A stretch of DNA of 64,000 bases from an uncultured Prochlorococcus sp. (GTDB lineage: Bacteria; Cyanobacteriota; Cyanobacteriia; PCC-6307; Cyanobiaceae): positions 46,706 through 110,705 of the forward strand of contig CACMTJ010000002.1 in assembly GCA_902616595.1 (NCBI GenBank), given 5' to 3'. Position 1 is the first letter of the stretch. Each line of letters opens with the position of its first letter. The notes under the pieces are model-generated. The model was not told where the DNA came from, ran no database searches, and saw nothing but the letters and a program-made list of their open reading frames with translations. Made by a program: the position numbers and the translations under genes. Shown in pieces: positions 8,666 to 17,557 of the stretch.

Positions 8666-8747
8666 TGCGGACGGCGAGACTTGAACTCGCAAGGCCTAAG
8701 CCACACGCTCCTTAGACGTGCGCGTCTACCAATTCCGCCACGTCCGC
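8666..8747 (-). tRNA. tRNA-Leu, anticodon AAG
   Basis: Read on the minus strand, the sequence folds as a long-variable-arm (class II) tRNA of 82 nt. The acceptor stem GCGGACG/CGTCCGC is perfect, with discriminator A. The D-arm is the standard leucine form (G-A-A-T-T-G-G-T-A-G-A loop). The anticodon stem is CACGT/GCGTG with loop CTAAGGA, giving anticodon AAG at loop positions 3-5. The variable arm is short-stemmed, and the T-arm contains GTTCAAGTC. CCA is not encoded. An adenosine at position 34 is rare in bacterial leucine tRNAs; if converted to inosine it could read CUU, CUC and CUA. Confidence 0.95.
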
Positions 8748-9006
8748 AAAGGGTTTTCAGCAGCCGGGGGATGCTTAAACCTTAAAAATATCATACATTA
8801 TTGCTGAATTAAGCATGTAGTTCGAAAAGAGTTTTTTTGAATATGGTGAATAATTTTTCTATTGCATAAAACAAATATTTATACATATATAACGTTTTAG
8901 GTTGTATTGTAAAAAATGTCCTCTGATTACTAAAAAATTTTGTTGAATACTTTGGCAAATAATTTTTTATTTTAAGTCATTTCATCTCTTCAATTTTATT
9001 TTCATA

Positions 9007-10356
9007 ATGGTTGAAAAAGTTTTAATTGCTAATCGTGGAGAAATAGCTTTACGAATTGTCAGAAGTTGTAGAGAACTTGGTATTGCAACCGTTGCAGTTT
9101 TTAGCACTGTAGATAAAAAAGCATTGCATGTTCAGCTTGCTGATGAGGCTGTTTGCGTAGGAGATTCATTAAGTAATAAGAGTTATTTAAATATTCCAAA
9201 TATACTTGCTGCTGCTACGTCAAGAGGAGTTGATGCTATTCATCCAGGTTATGGATTTCTTGCGGAAAATGATAAATTTGCTGAGATGTGTAACGATCAC
9301 GGCATAGTTTTTATTGGCCCATCTCCTAAAGCTATTAGATCTATGGGTGATAAATCTACAGCTAAAGAAACTATGGAAGCAGTTGGAGTTCCAACAGTAC
9401 CTGGTAGTAAAGGCTTGCTATCAAATGTTGATGAGGCTTATAAATTGGCAGATGATATTGGCTATCCGGTAATTATTAAAGCCACTGCTGGAGGAGGAGG
9501 AAGAGGTATGAGGTTGGTTGAAAAATCTGATAATCTAGAAAAAATGTTTAAAGCAGCTCAAGGCGAAGCAGAAGCAGCTTTTGGTAATGATGGTTTATAT
9601 ATGGAGAAATTTATAAAGAAGCCAAGACATGTAGAAATTCAAATCTTGGCCGACAGGTCAGGTAATGTAGTTCATTTAGGAGAGCGAGATTGTTCAGTTC
9701 AAAGAAGACATCAAAAGTTGCTAGAAGAGTCTCCTAGTCCTGCAATTAATACTGAGCTAAGAAAAAAAATGGGGAACGCAGCTATTGCTGCTGCAAAAAG
9801 TATTGGTTACGAAGGAGCCGGGACAGTTGAATTTTTAGTTGATGATGATGATAATTTTTATTTTATGGAGATGAATACTAGGATTCAAGTTGAACATCCT
9901 GTTACTGAAATGGTTACAGGTGTTGATTTAATAGCTGAGCAAATTAAAATCGCAAGCGGAGCAAATTTGGAATTTAATCAGGATGATATCCATTTAAATG
10001 GTCATGCCATTGAATGTAGAATCAATGCTGAAGATCCTTTACACAATTTCCGACCTTCACCTGGAAAAATAACTGGGTGGCTTCCTCCTGGTGGTCCTGG
10101 TGTAAGGGTTGATAGTCATGTCTATACAGGTTATGAAATACCTCCTTTTTATGACTCATTAATTGGTAAATTAATAGTCTGGGGGAAGGATCGTAATACT
10201 GCAATTAAACGTATGAATAGGGCTTTAAATGAATGTGCAGTAACTGGTATTCCTACAACAATTAACTTTCATCTAACCTTACTGAATAAATCTAAATTTA
10301 AGCAGGGTAAGGTACATACTAAATATGTAGAAGAAGAATTATTGCCAAATTACTGA
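9007..10356 (+). CDS. accC: Acetyl-CoA carboxylase, biotin carboxylase subunit
   Basis: A 449-residue protein, the normal AccC length. It has the N-terminal domain ([10 protein letters not shown], residues 5-14; [10 protein letters not shown], 79-88), the ATP-grasp glycine loop G-G-G-G-R-G-M (162-168), and the active-site signature [10 protein letters not shown] (about 288-297). It carboxylates biotin carried on AccB, using ATP and bicarbonate, for the first committed step of fatty acid synthesis. It starts with ATG and stands alone on the plus strand after a 259-base upstream intergenic region; accA, accB and accD are not in the window, as is usual for cyanobacteria. Confidence 0.97.
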   Translation: MVEKVLIANRGEIALRIVRSCRELGIATVAVFSTVDKKALHVQLADEAVCVGDSLSNKSYLNIPNILAAATSRGVDAIHPGYGFLAENDKFAEMCNDHGIVFIGPSPKAIRSMGDKSTAKETMEAVGVPTVPGSKGLLSNVDEAYKLADDIGYPVIIKATAGGGGRGMRLVEKSDNLEKMFKAAQGEAEAAFGNDGLYMEKFIKKPRHVEIQILADRSGNVVHLGERDCSVQRRHQKLLEESPSPAINTELRKKMGNAAIAAAKSIGYEGAGTVEFLVDDDDNFYFMEMNTRIQVEHPVTEMVTGVDLIAEQIKIASGANLEFNQDDIHLNGHAIECRINAEDPLHNFRPSPGKITGWLPPGGPGVRVDSHVYTGYEIPPFYDSLIGKLIVWGKDRNTAIKRMNRALNECAVTGIPTTINFHLTLLNKSKFKQGKVHTKYVEEELLPNY

Positions 10357-10374
10357 GAAATAATTAAGAGATTC

Positions 10375-10680
10375 TTATGTAATATTTGTATGCAATGCAA
10401 GTTTTATTAGCCCTTGTTGACCGACTAAAATTTCTCTTAAAAAGCTTATTACTCCTATCCAAATTACGGGTCCAACATCAACGCCTCCAATGGGAGGAAT
10501 TAGTTTTCTTGTTAAATTAAGAATAGAGCTTGATGGTATTGAAACTAATAACCATAAACCTTTACTTAAATCAATTTTTGGGTACCAAGTAAGTATTAAT
10601 CTTATTAGAAAAACTATAGTTAGATATGAAAGAGAAATTCCTAAACTAATATCTAAAATTTGAAGAGAGTTTACAAACAA
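10375..10680 (-). CDS. YggT/Ycf19 family membrane protein
   Basis: A 101-residue protein with two hydrophobic spans (about residues 12-30 and 68-86) separated by the family's conserved loop, which contains I-L-T-W-Y-P and L-I-P-P-I-G-G-V-D-V-G-P. Ycf19/YggT proteins occur in cyanobacteria and plastids and have been linked to membrane organisation and nucleoid or thylakoid distribution; the exact role is unclear. The best start in frame is a TTG (10680); no ATG lies in frame before the conserved region. The gene converges on accC with 18 bases between the stops and is divergent from psbX. Confidence 0.85.
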   Translation of the reverse strand: MFVNSLQILDISLGISLSYLTIVFLIRLILTWYPKIDLSKGLWLLVSIPSSSILNLTRKLIPPIGGVDVGPVIWIGVISFLREILVGQQGLIKLALHTNIT

Positions 10681-10719
10681 GAAATCACAATTATTTAACT
10701 CATCTTAATAAATAACCCA

Positions 10720-10747
10720 TTGAAACGTATTTAATTCGTATTATAAA
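10720..10747 (+). promoter_or_regulatory. Candidate sigma70-type promoter for psbX
   Basis: TTGAAA (10720-10725) and TATAAA (10742-10747) are separated by 16 bases, close to housekeeping promoter consensus. Initiation would fall about 15 bases before the psbX GTG. This is pattern matching in an AT-rich genome, so false positives are likely. Confidence 0.4.
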
Positions 10748-10769
10748 TTGAGAATTTAATATTTAAAAA

Positions 10770-10955
10770 GTGTTTCAAATCTCGAATTTATTATTGGCCG
10801 CAGATTTTTCTGCTGAAGTTGCAAATAATTCCGCAGTAGGAATGATAGGTAGTTTTATTGCTGCTGCCTTACTTATCGTTATTCCAGCCACAGCATTTTT
10901 GATTTTTGTCAGCCAGAAAGATTCCCTCGATCGTACTTCTACTGGTAGACGCTAG
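10770..10955 (+). CDS. psbX: Photosystem II reaction centre protein X
   Basis: A 61-residue protein starting at GTG. The C-terminal 40 residues match PsbX: one membrane span rich in alanine and isoleucine ([16 protein letters not shown]) followed by [13 protein letters not shown]. Typical PsbX is about 40 residues, so this form carries about 20 extra N-terminal residues. PsbX sits at the edge of photosystem II near cytochrome b559 and affects quinone turnover at QB. ycf66 follows 80 bases downstream. Confidence 0.93.
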   Translation: MFQISNLLLAADFSAEVANNSAVGMIGSFIAAALLIVIPATAFLIFVSQKDSLDRTSTGRR

Positions 10956-11035
10956 TTTTTGTAGAAGTTTTAAGTACACTATATATATAAGGGATATAAG
11001 TAACCCTTTAAAAAATAAATTTTTGGAGAAAGAAT

Positions 11036-11965
11036 GTGGTCAATGCTAGTCTCAATTGGGCAAGTATTGTTGGTATAGTTCTCGCCGTATGTGGAGGAGG
11101 CCTTTATTTTTTACGGTCTTTTAAGCCTGCCTTGGCAAGGGATTATGATGTTTTCTTCGCAGCAATTGGACTTTTGTGTGGAGGAATATTATTTTTTCAA
11201 GGTTGGAGGTTAGATCCTATCCTTCAGTTTGGTCAGTTTTTACTTGCAGGAACTACAGTTTTTTTCGCATATGAAAGTGTGCGATTGAGGGGAGTTGCTA
11301 CTGATCAAGCTAGAAGGTCATCTTATTTTGATGATGATCCTATTTCTGATGGTCCCAGAAATTCTAGAGGCCGATTTAATGACGATTATGATAAGTTTGA
11401 AGAATCTGAAAGACCATCTAGAAGATTTAAACCTCAAGAAGATGAATTTGAAGAAGACTATATGGAGGGGAGATCTCGTAGGAGGAATGTTTCAAGAGCC
11501 ATACCCTCTGCTGCAGCAAGTAGAAGTAGGCCATCTACAAGGGAAATAAGTCAGTTTGAAAATGACGAACCTATAAGAAGGAGGAGACAGACTTCTGAAG
11601 ATAGAAATAGTCAACAACCAGAAATAAATAACTTTGGTGAGAGAAGAAATTTATCTCGCGATGAAGTTAAAACAGGGTCTAGACCCAGAATGAATCGTGC
11701 AGTTTCTAGAAAAGATAATATCTCTACTTCTGGTGAATCTTCTCCATTAAGAAAGAAACCTACTAGATCCCCTATTAGGCAGCAAACTTCAACAACTGAA
11801 GTAGAAGATGCATCATTTAAAGATGCTAATCAAGCCAAAAAAACACGCGAGACTCGCAGAGTAAGTTCCTCACCTAGATCAAGTACAAAAAATCAAAATA
11901 GTAGATATAACGTTGGAACAAATAAGAAGAAACCTAGAGATAACAGTTCTAGATTCGATGATTAA
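11036..11965 (+). CDS. ycf66: Ycf66 family protein
   Basis: A 309-residue protein. The first 90 residues contain three closely spaced hydrophobic segments with the Ycf66 pattern (N-W-A-S-I-V-G-I-V-L; S-F-K-P-A-L-A-R-D-Y-D-V-F; G-G-I-L-F-F-Q-G-W-R-L-D-P-I). The remainder is a long, arginine- and serine-rich, probably disordered cytoplasmic tail. Ycf66 is conserved in cyanobacteria and some plastids, with no firm function. The start is GTG 11036 with a good upstream G-G-A-G ribosome binding site at 11025-11028; the overlapping ATG at 11034 is out of frame. Its position after psbX is suggestive of a thylakoid role, which is inference. Confidence 0.9.
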   Translation: MVNASLNWASIVGIVLAVCGGGLYFLRSFKPALARDYDVFFAAIGLLCGGILFFQGWRLDPILQFGQFLLAGTTVFFAYESVRLRGVATDQARRSSYFDDDPISDGPRNSRGRFNDDYDKFEESERPSRRFKPQEDEFEEDYMEGRSRRRNVSRAIPSAAASRSRPSTREISQFENDEPIRRRRQTSEDRNSQQPEINNFGERRNLSRDEVKTGSRPRMNRAVSRKDNISTSGESSPLRKKPTRSPIRQQTSTTEVEDASFKDANQAKKTRETRRVSSSPRSSTKNQNSRYNVGTNKKKPRDNSSRFDD

Positions 11966-12241
11966 TTATAATATTCCTGCCCATTTTAAAAAAGATTGTT
12001 TACTAAATAATTCAATCAATACTATTGCAAGGAAGCCAATCATTGCAAATCTTCCATTAGTTATTTCAGAATAACTACTCCATCCAAATTTATATTCATC
12101 TTTAATTTCTAAAGATTTTTCATCTAATTTATTGTCTTCAATTTGTTTATTGATCTGATTCGGATCTTTTTGCTCTTCTATAAAACTCTCATTCTCTAAA
12201 TTAGTTACTTCTGAGTTAGTTTCTTCTTCTTTAGAATTCAT
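11966..12241 (-). CDS. High-light-inducible / chlorophyll a-b binding-like protein (HLIP)
   Basis: A 91-residue protein. The first 50 residues are acidic and polar. The C-terminus holds one membrane helix with the chlorophyll-binding signature E-I-T-N-G-R-F-A-M-I-G-F, followed by a hydrophobic run ending in L-K-W-A-G-I-L. HLIPs bind chlorophyll and carotenoid and protect photosystem assembly intermediates under light stress. The acidic N-terminal extension makes it longer than the minimal HLIP at 40278-40424. It converges directly on ycf66 and lies 9 bases before the ABC transporter gene's 3' end, downstream of that gene on the same strand. Confidence 0.9.
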   Translation of the reverse strand: MNSKEEETNSEVTNLENESFIEEQKDPNQINKQIEDNKLDEKSLEIKDEYKFGWSSYSEITNGRFAMIGFLAIVLIELFSKQSFLKWAGIL

Positions 12242-12250
12242 TTTTTTTTA

Positions 12251-14233
12251 CTAATCATTAAAATTATACTTATCAGAAGTCAATAATTTCCAGTCTCCCT
12301 GACCATTTAATTCTAAAATATTTTCATGAAAATCTTTTAAGCTAGGTCTATGTCCAACACTTATAAGAGAAAGTTCTCGTTCCTTTAGTAAACTATAAAG
12401 TTTTTTTTCAGTATCAATATCTAAGGCACTTGTTGCTTCATCCAGTACTGCAAATCTTGGAGAATTTAGTAAGAGTCTTGCAAAGGCCAATCTTTGTTGC
12501 TCGCCTAAGGAAAGAATTCGTGGCCAATCTTGTTTGATATCAAGATTAGGATACCTATCTACTAAAGTTTTTAAATTTACTTCATGAAGTACTGAAGTAA
12601 GATGTTCATCACTAAATTTCTTGACTTCTGTGGGATAACATAATTGTTCCCTTAAAGAGCCAAGTAGCATATATGGTTTTTGAGGTATGAATAATAATTC
12701 CCCAATTTTTGGTTTTTTAATTACTCCCTGATCGGGTTCCCATAAACCACTAATCATTCTTAGTAAAGATGTTTTTCCGCACCCAGATGGTCCTACTACT
12801 AAAAGTGATTGATTATTGTCGATGCTCAAATTTAAATTTTTAATTATTGTTTTATTTGATCCTGGTGGGCAAAGGTCAGCATTATTAATAAGAATTGAGG
12901 GGTAATCTGAAATAACATTTTGATTGCTTGTTGGGTTGGTTTGACTAATGGATTCAACTTTTGATTGAAATCCTTCTAATCTGCCAATACCAGCAGTAAA
13001 TTTTGCAAGTTCTTCGATTTGATTAACAATGAAAAATAACGAACCTTCAACCATTCCAAATGCAAAGCTTGCCTGAATAAAGCGTCCATAATCAATATCA
13101 CCTTTAAAGTAAGGGATTGCCATTATTAAATAAGGAAAGAAATTTCCAGCATAATTAATTGATCTTCTCATGACGTCTATTATTACTCTCCATATAATCA
13201 GTAAATTAAAGTTTCTCACCACTTCTCCTAAGCGTCTTTCAGTTTCACTTCGCTCAGGATTCTCCCCAGAGTAAAAGGCTATTGATTCAGCATTATCTCG
13301 AATATGTACTAAGCCATATCGAAAATCTGCTTCATATCTGAGTTGATCAAAGTCAATCTTTACAAGATTTTTTCCAGCAATTAAGAGGATAGAAGTTGCA
13401 AATGCGGCGTAACCAAATAAAGAAAAAGTAAGTGTTGTACTAATACTCCATAAAATAAGAATATTAAGTGAAAATGTGAGTAGGGCATCAAAAATGCCTA
13501 ATGTGAAGGAGAGACTCTGCCCGGTAAACGCTCGGGTATCATCTGTGATTCTTTGATCGGGATTATCCACATCGGTTTGTTCTTCATCATTGGGATTTAA
13601 CTGGTAATAAGCTTTATTGGTCATATAATCTTTGACTAGACTTTTTGAAAGCCATTCTCGCCAAATTATTCCTAACTTATATGTAAAAAATATTTGAGAA
13701 ACCCGAATTGGTAGAGCCACAGCGAAACAACAAGCGTAAATCCCCAATATCCGATAGAATCCATCTTCTTGTTTTTCTACTAAAGCATTTGTTAAATCTC
13801 TTGCAATGAATCCAATACCTGCGTTTATCCCGTTTACAGCTAAAAGCATTAATACAATTATCGCAAGGAATAACCAATGTAACCATCTACGGTTTTTTAA
13901 TTGGCGTCTTAAGCTAAAAAAGCTCCCTGATCCAATTAGAAATAATGCAGAGAAAAGCAATCCCCAACTCCCAGCCCAAATTGAATTGACAGTACTGACT
14001 ACACCTCCGAAATACTTTTCAAGAAAAATTGGTTGAAAGCTTTCAAAAAAACTTATTATTCCTGTAAGACCAACAAGTACTACTCCACCAACACAAAATA
14101 AAAGAGAAATCAAGAGCCATATGAATTGGAATCCATTACATTGATCTATGGGAAGAAAAAATGGCTGAGATAGCCTCCTTAATTTTTGTAATTGGTACAG
14201 TATTTTGGATTTATTATTAACTGCTTTATTCAT
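12251..14233 (-). CDS. ABC transporter, fused permease and ATPase (SbmA/ABCD-like)
   Basis: A 660-residue half-transporter. The N-terminal membrane domain (about residues 30-400) contains six predicted spans and the ABC_membrane_2 style motif region (R-Y-G-L-V-H-I-R-D-N-A-E-S-I-A-F-Y-S-G-E). The C-terminal ATPase has Walker A G-P-S-G-C-G-K-T-S, signature L-S-L-G-E-Q-Q-R-L, Walker B F-A-V-L-D-E-A-T-S-A-L-D and the H-loop S-V-G-H-R. The E-S-I-A-F-Y-x-G-E motif is diagnostic for the SbmA/BacA, YddA and peroxisomal ABCD group, which import peptides, cobalamin or fatty acyl substrates. The substrate here cannot be told. It starts with ATG in the gap after the small gene upstream. Confidence 0.85.
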   Translation of the reverse strand: MNKAVNNKSKILYQLQKLRRLSQPFFLPIDQCNGFQFIWLLISLLFCVGGVVLVGLTGIISFFESFQPIFLEKYFGGVVSTVNSIWAGSWGLLFSALFLIGSGSFFSLRRQLKNRRWLHWLFLAIIVLMLLAVNGINAGIGFIARDLTNALVEKQEDGFYRILGIYACCFAVALPIRVSQIFFTYKLGIIWREWLSKSLVKDYMTNKAYYQLNPNDEEQTDVDNPDQRITDDTRAFTGQSLSFTLGIFDALLTFSLNILILWSISTTLTFSLFGYAAFATSILLIAGKNLVKIDFDQLRYEADFRYGLVHIRDNAESIAFYSGENPERSETERRLGEVVRNFNLLIIWRVIIDVMRRSINYAGNFFPYLIMAIPYFKGDIDYGRFIQASFAFGMVEGSLFFIVNQIEELAKFTAGIGRLEGFQSKVESISQTNPTSNQNVISDYPSILINNADLCPPGSNKTIIKNLNLSIDNNQSLLVVGPSGCGKTSLLRMISGLWEPDQGVIKKPKIGELLFIPQKPYMLLGSLREQLCYPTEVKKFSDEHLTSVLHEVNLKTLVDRYPNLDIKQDWPRILSLGEQQRLAFARLLLNSPRFAVLDEATSALDIDTEKKLYSLLKERELSLISVGHRPSLKDFHENILELNGQGDWKLLTSDKYNFND

Positions 14234-14275
14234 TACTCGACTAGTGTTATGAAATAAATTATAACTTTTAGCAGT

Positions 14276-14554
14276 CTATTGACCAAAGCCAATAAATGAA
14301 ATTGCCCAGTCAGGTAAATTCAAGTAATTCAAGATTGTTACATCAAATTCATGAACTTTTGGGAAAGATTTATCTAATGCCCACCATAGTAGAAAAGGTA
14401 AATTAAATAAAATTTGTAATTGCCATTTATAAGTTAAAACGTTCCAAATATTTATTAACTTAGTTTTGAGTGAATCATCTAGCTCTTCCCAATTTTTTGA
14501 AATTAAATTGAATAAATTTCTAGATTCTGTATTTAAGGACTCTGGAGTATTCAT
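14276..14554 (-). CDS. Conserved cyanobacterial hypothetical protein, 92 aa
   Basis: I do not recognise a named family. The N-terminal half (residues 1-45) is polar and probably helical. Around residues 48-60 is a hydrophobic patch rich in leucine, phenylalanine and tryptophan (I-L-F-N-L-P-F-L-L-W-W-A-L), and the C-terminus is also hydrophobic, so peripheral or single-span membrane association is likely. It starts with ATG and lies 42 bases upstream of the ABC transporter gene on the same strand; the two may be co-transcribed. Codon use matches neighbouring genes. Confidence 0.6.
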   Translation of the reverse strand: MNTPESLNTESRNLFNLISKNWEELDDSLKTKLINIWNVLTYKWQLQILFNLPFLLWWALDKSFPKVHEFDVTILNYLNLPDWAISFIGFGQ

Positions 14555-14600
14555 TTTGTTTTTATTTATTTATAACCCATTAATATTTCTTTCGAGAGTT

Positions 14601-14942
14601 TTAACCTGGAGGCCAATTCATTTTTCTTCCAGATAAAAAATGAATATGTAAATGAAAAACTGTTTGTCCCGATTCTGCTCCAGTGTTAATTACTGTTCTC
14701 CAATTAGTTAAATTTTTTGATTTAGCTATTTTGCTACCAATAAAAAGTAAATGCCCTAATAAATTTGCATCTTGCTCAATACACTCTAATAAACTGATTA
14801 TTGGCTTTTTAGGAATCACTAAAAAATGCACTGGAGCTTGTGCCTGGATATCATTAAACGCAATACAAAACTTATCTTCATAAAGCTTATCACAGGGTAT
14901 TTCTTCATTAATGATTTTTTGAAATATTGTTGTTTCAGTCAT
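14601..14942 (-). CDS. HIT family (HinT-like) nucleotide-binding protein
   Basis: A 113-residue protein of normal HinT size. The C-terminal active-site triad reads H-L-H-I-H with His97, His99 and His101, and the N-terminal strand contains C-I-A-F-N-D-I-x-A-Q-A-P-V-H. HinT-type enzymes hydrolyse AMP-lysine and other purine nucleotide phosphoramidates. It lies 4 bases downstream of def on the same strand, probably in one transcript. The cellular role in cyanobacteria is not defined. Confidence 0.92.
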   Translation of the reverse strand: MTETTIFQKIINEEIPCDKLYEDKFCIAFNDIQAQAPVHFLVIPKKPIISLLECIEQDANLLGHLLFIGSKIAKSKNLTNWRTVINTGAESGQTVFHLHIHFLSGRKMNWPPG

Positions 14943-14946
14943 TAAA

Positions 14947-15552
14947 TTAATTAATTGAGATAACGTCTTTTTCGTTAAACCCTTCTTTTAAAAGTTCTTT
15001 GTTCAAATCATCTTTTGATGTAACTCTATCTACAAATAATATTCCATTTAAGTGATCCATTTCGTGTTGAATACACCTTGCTAGAAGTCCATCTGCTTTC
15101 ATTTTACGTGGTCGTCCCATTTCATCTCTAAATTTTAATTTTATAGTTGATGGTCTTACTACATTTAAATAGACTCCAGGTATACTCAAGCAGCCTTCTT
15201 CGTATGAATTAAGGGTTGTTCCAAAGTCTGTAATTTCTGGATTGATTAATATTAAAGGTTCTGCTGCTGAATCTTCAAAATTTACGTCTATGACAAGAAG
15301 CTCTTTGTTGATTCCAATTTGAGGTGCAGCAAGTCCAATTCCTTTAGCTGCATACATGCTTTGGAGCATTTCTCTAGCAAGTTTTCTAATCGATTCGTCA
15401 ACTTTAGTTATTCTTTTGGAATTTTGTCTTAATACATCATCACCAAGTTTATAAATGTCTAGAGATGGCTTACCTGGTTGTTCTTTTGCAATTTTTTCTG
15501 CGTTTCCATTTGTGCTTGACTTTTTTGCAAGTTGTGAAAAATGGTTTGCCAC
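14947..15552 (-). CDS. def: Peptide deformylase
   Basis: A 201-residue protein with all three deformylase motifs: G-I-G-L-A-A-P-Q-I-G (residues 71-80), E-G-C-L-S-I-P-G with metal ligand Cys121, and Q-H-E-M-D-H-L-N-G with His163, Glu164 and His167. It removes the formyl group from nascent N-terminal methionine. About 30 residues of polar N-terminal extension precede the usual start of the fold (D-I-Y-K-L-G-D-D-V-L-R), as in other picocyanobacterial deformylases. It is upstream of the HIT gene and divergent from the S9 peptidase gene. Confidence 0.96.
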   Translation of the reverse strand: MANHFSQLAKKSSTNGNAEKIAKEQPGKPSLDIYKLGDDVLRQNSKRITKVDESIRKLAREMLQSMYAAKGIGLAAPQIGINKELLVIDVNFEDSAAEPLILINPEITDFGTTLNSYEEGCLSIPGVYLNVVRPSTIKLKFRDEMGRPRKMKADGLLARCIQHEMDHLNGILFVDRVTSKDDLNKELLKEGFNEKDVISIN

Positions 15553-15631
15553 GTTAAAAAAAAGGTTTTTATTTAAGAGTTTAGCTATAAAAATACTAGC
15601 ACTTTAATTTGCATTCTTTATATTTTTTTAA

Positions 15632-17557
15632 ATGCGTAATGATAATCAGTTAAAAGTTAGGCAAACTGTATCTAAAAAAAAATCTTTTAAGGAATTAACT
15701 ATTGTTAGGGATTTAATTTTTTGGATTGATCTTGTTGGCGAAGGTCAAAATGAAAATGCTATTTTTGCAAGACCATTTAATGAAAAAGAGGCGTTTCCTC
15801 AGAAATTAACAACTAAAAAATATAATATAAAAAATAACTTTCATGGATATGGTGGTAAATCTTATAAATGTATATATTTAAAAAATAATTTTTATTTGAT
15901 ATGGATAGATCAGATTACTAATGCAGTATGGTTTCAAATTTTTAAAGAGGTAGTATCAAATTATAGAAGTCAAAAAAGATATCTCGATTCAGTTCAAGAA
16001 CCGAGACAACTATCTAAATCAATTGATGGAAATTTCGATTCTTCATTTGTTATTTCTCAAAAAAATTTTTTGTATGGTATTTGTGAAATAAACAATAGAG
16101 ATTACTTATTTTCTTTAAATTTAAAAAAAACTAAACAAGATATTTACCGAATAAAAAAATTCAAAAATTTCGCTGGAGAATTATCTTCTAATACTTCTGT
16201 TAGCTTACTTTCTTGGGTCGAGTGGGATTCGCCATACATGCCCTGGGAGAAAAATGATCTTTGTTTTGCTCAAATTGACTTAGATGGAGAGATAACAAAA
16301 ATAAAAAAATTCTCAGATAAGCTGATTAATGCCAAAAAAAACGTTTCTTTTTTTCAACCTTATTGGATCAGTGAAACTCTTTTAGTATGTTCTGAAGATA
16401 GTTCTGGATGGTGGAACTTATTGTTTTTAGATGCTAGTAAAATTGAAAATATTTTTATTAAAAAAAGAGTAGAGAGAAATTTTGTTGAATATGGAGTACC
16501 TCAGTGGATCTCAGGAAGAACATTTTTTTCAGGGGATCTAAAAGATTTATTTTGTTTAGCAAAAAAAGAAAATAATTTAGTAGTTGAAAAATATAAAGAT
16601 CTTAAATTCGTGAAAGAATTTTCTACTCCTTTTACCTCAATAAGTGATTTTAGTGTTTTTGAGAAGAAAGTAGTTTTGAAAGGTCATGGATCTAATTTTC
16701 TTGGAAATTTACTTGAAATTGATTGTAAAAAGGAGGTTTTATCAAATGTTTTTGAGGAAATAAATGCTGAATATATAAAAGATTGTTCCAAACCTGAATC
16801 TTTTTGGTTTAAAGGTTTTGAAGATAAATCTACTCATTCTTTTTTATATAGGCCGATTGTTGAAAAATTTAGAAAACCACCGCTTTTTGTTAGAGCTCAT
16901 AGTGGACCAACTTCATTTTTTGATGGATCATATAATTCTGAAGTGCAATATTGGACGTCGAAGGGATTTTTTGTTGCTGAAGTCAATTATGGAGGATCAT
17001 CAGGATTTGGCAAAGCTTATAGAGAGAGGTTGAATTATAATTGGGGTATTATTGATTCTTATGATTGCAAATCACTAGCTCTTGAATTAATTAAATCAAA
17101 TCAAGTTGATAGTGAAAAAGTAGTAATTTTTGGGAATAGTGCTGGTGGGTTAACTGCCCTGAATTGTTTATTATATGGGTCTATTTTTACAGCGGCAATT
17201 TGTAAATATCCTGTTATTGATTTGAAGGATATGCATCACAACACTCATAGGTTTGAAAAATATTATTTAAATTCTTTGGTAGGAAATTATGCAAAAAAAC
17301 ATGATGATTATGTAAATAGATCACCGATATATCATATTGAAAAAATTAAAAAACCTATCTTATTGTTTCATGGAAAAAAAGATAAAGTTATTTCTTATAA
17401 ACAAACTTTAAAAATTCAAGAAATTTTGATTCAGAATAATAAATATTCAGAAGTTATTTTTTTTGATAATGAAGGGCATGGTTTTAGAAATATTGAAAAT
17501 AAAGAAGTAGTAATGCAAAAATCTCAGGAATTTTTAAAAAATGCTTTAAATATTTAA
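15632..17557 (+). CDS. S9 family prolyl oligopeptidase-type serine peptidase
   Basis: A 641-residue protein. The first 370 residues are strand-rich with repeated W and D/G turns, consistent with a beta-propeller. The C-terminal 270 residues form an alpha/beta hydrolase with nucleophile motif G-N-S-A-G-G (Ser503), acid at H-G-K-K-D-K (Asp584) and histidine at E-G-H-G-F (His616). The oxyanion-side region G-P-T-S is at about 428. Family members cleave short peptides or acyl-peptides in the cytoplasm. It has no signal peptide. The gene converges on sufS with a 4-base overlap of the two ends. Confidence 0.9.
   Translation: MRNDNQLKVRQTVSKKKSFKELTIVRDLIFWIDLVGEGQNENAIFARPFNEKEAFPQKLTTKKYNIKNNFHGYGGKSYKCIYLKNNFYLIWIDQITNAVWFQIFKEVVSNYRSQKRYLDSVQEPRQLSKSIDGNFDSSFVISQKNFLYGICEINNRDYLFSLNLKKTKQDIYRIKKFKNFAGELSSNTSVSLLSWVEWDSPYMPWEKNDLCFAQIDLDGEITKIKKFSDKLINAKKNVSFFQPYWISETLLVCSEDSSGWWNLLFLDASKIENIFIKKRVERNFVEYGVPQWISGRTFFSGDLKDLFCLAKKENNLVVEKYKDLKFVKEFSTPFTSISDFSVFEKKVVLKGHGSNFLGNLLEIDCKKEVLSNVFEEINAEYIKDCSKPESFWFKGFEDKSTHSFLYRPIVEKFRKPPLFVRAHSGPTSFFDGSYNSEVQYWTSKGFFVAEVNYGGSSGFGKAYRERLNYNWGIIDSYDCKSLALELIKSNQVDSEKVVIFGNSAGGLTALNCLLYGSIFTAAICKYPVIDLKDMHHNTHRFEKYYLNSLVGNYAKKHDDYVNRSPIYHIEKIKKPILLFHGKKDKVISYKQTLKIQEILIQNNKYSEVIFFDNEGHGFRNIENKEVVMQKSQEFLKNALNI

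Noticed and set aside
8411..8785. Plus-strand open frame of 124 codons
   Set aside because: It lies antisense to the LpxB-like gene and runs through the tRNA-Leu gene; the sequence has no recognisable domain.
10988..11014. Small hairpin (AAGGG ... CCCTT) between psbX and ycf66
   Set aside because: Only a five-base stem with no T-run after it; too weak to call a terminator.
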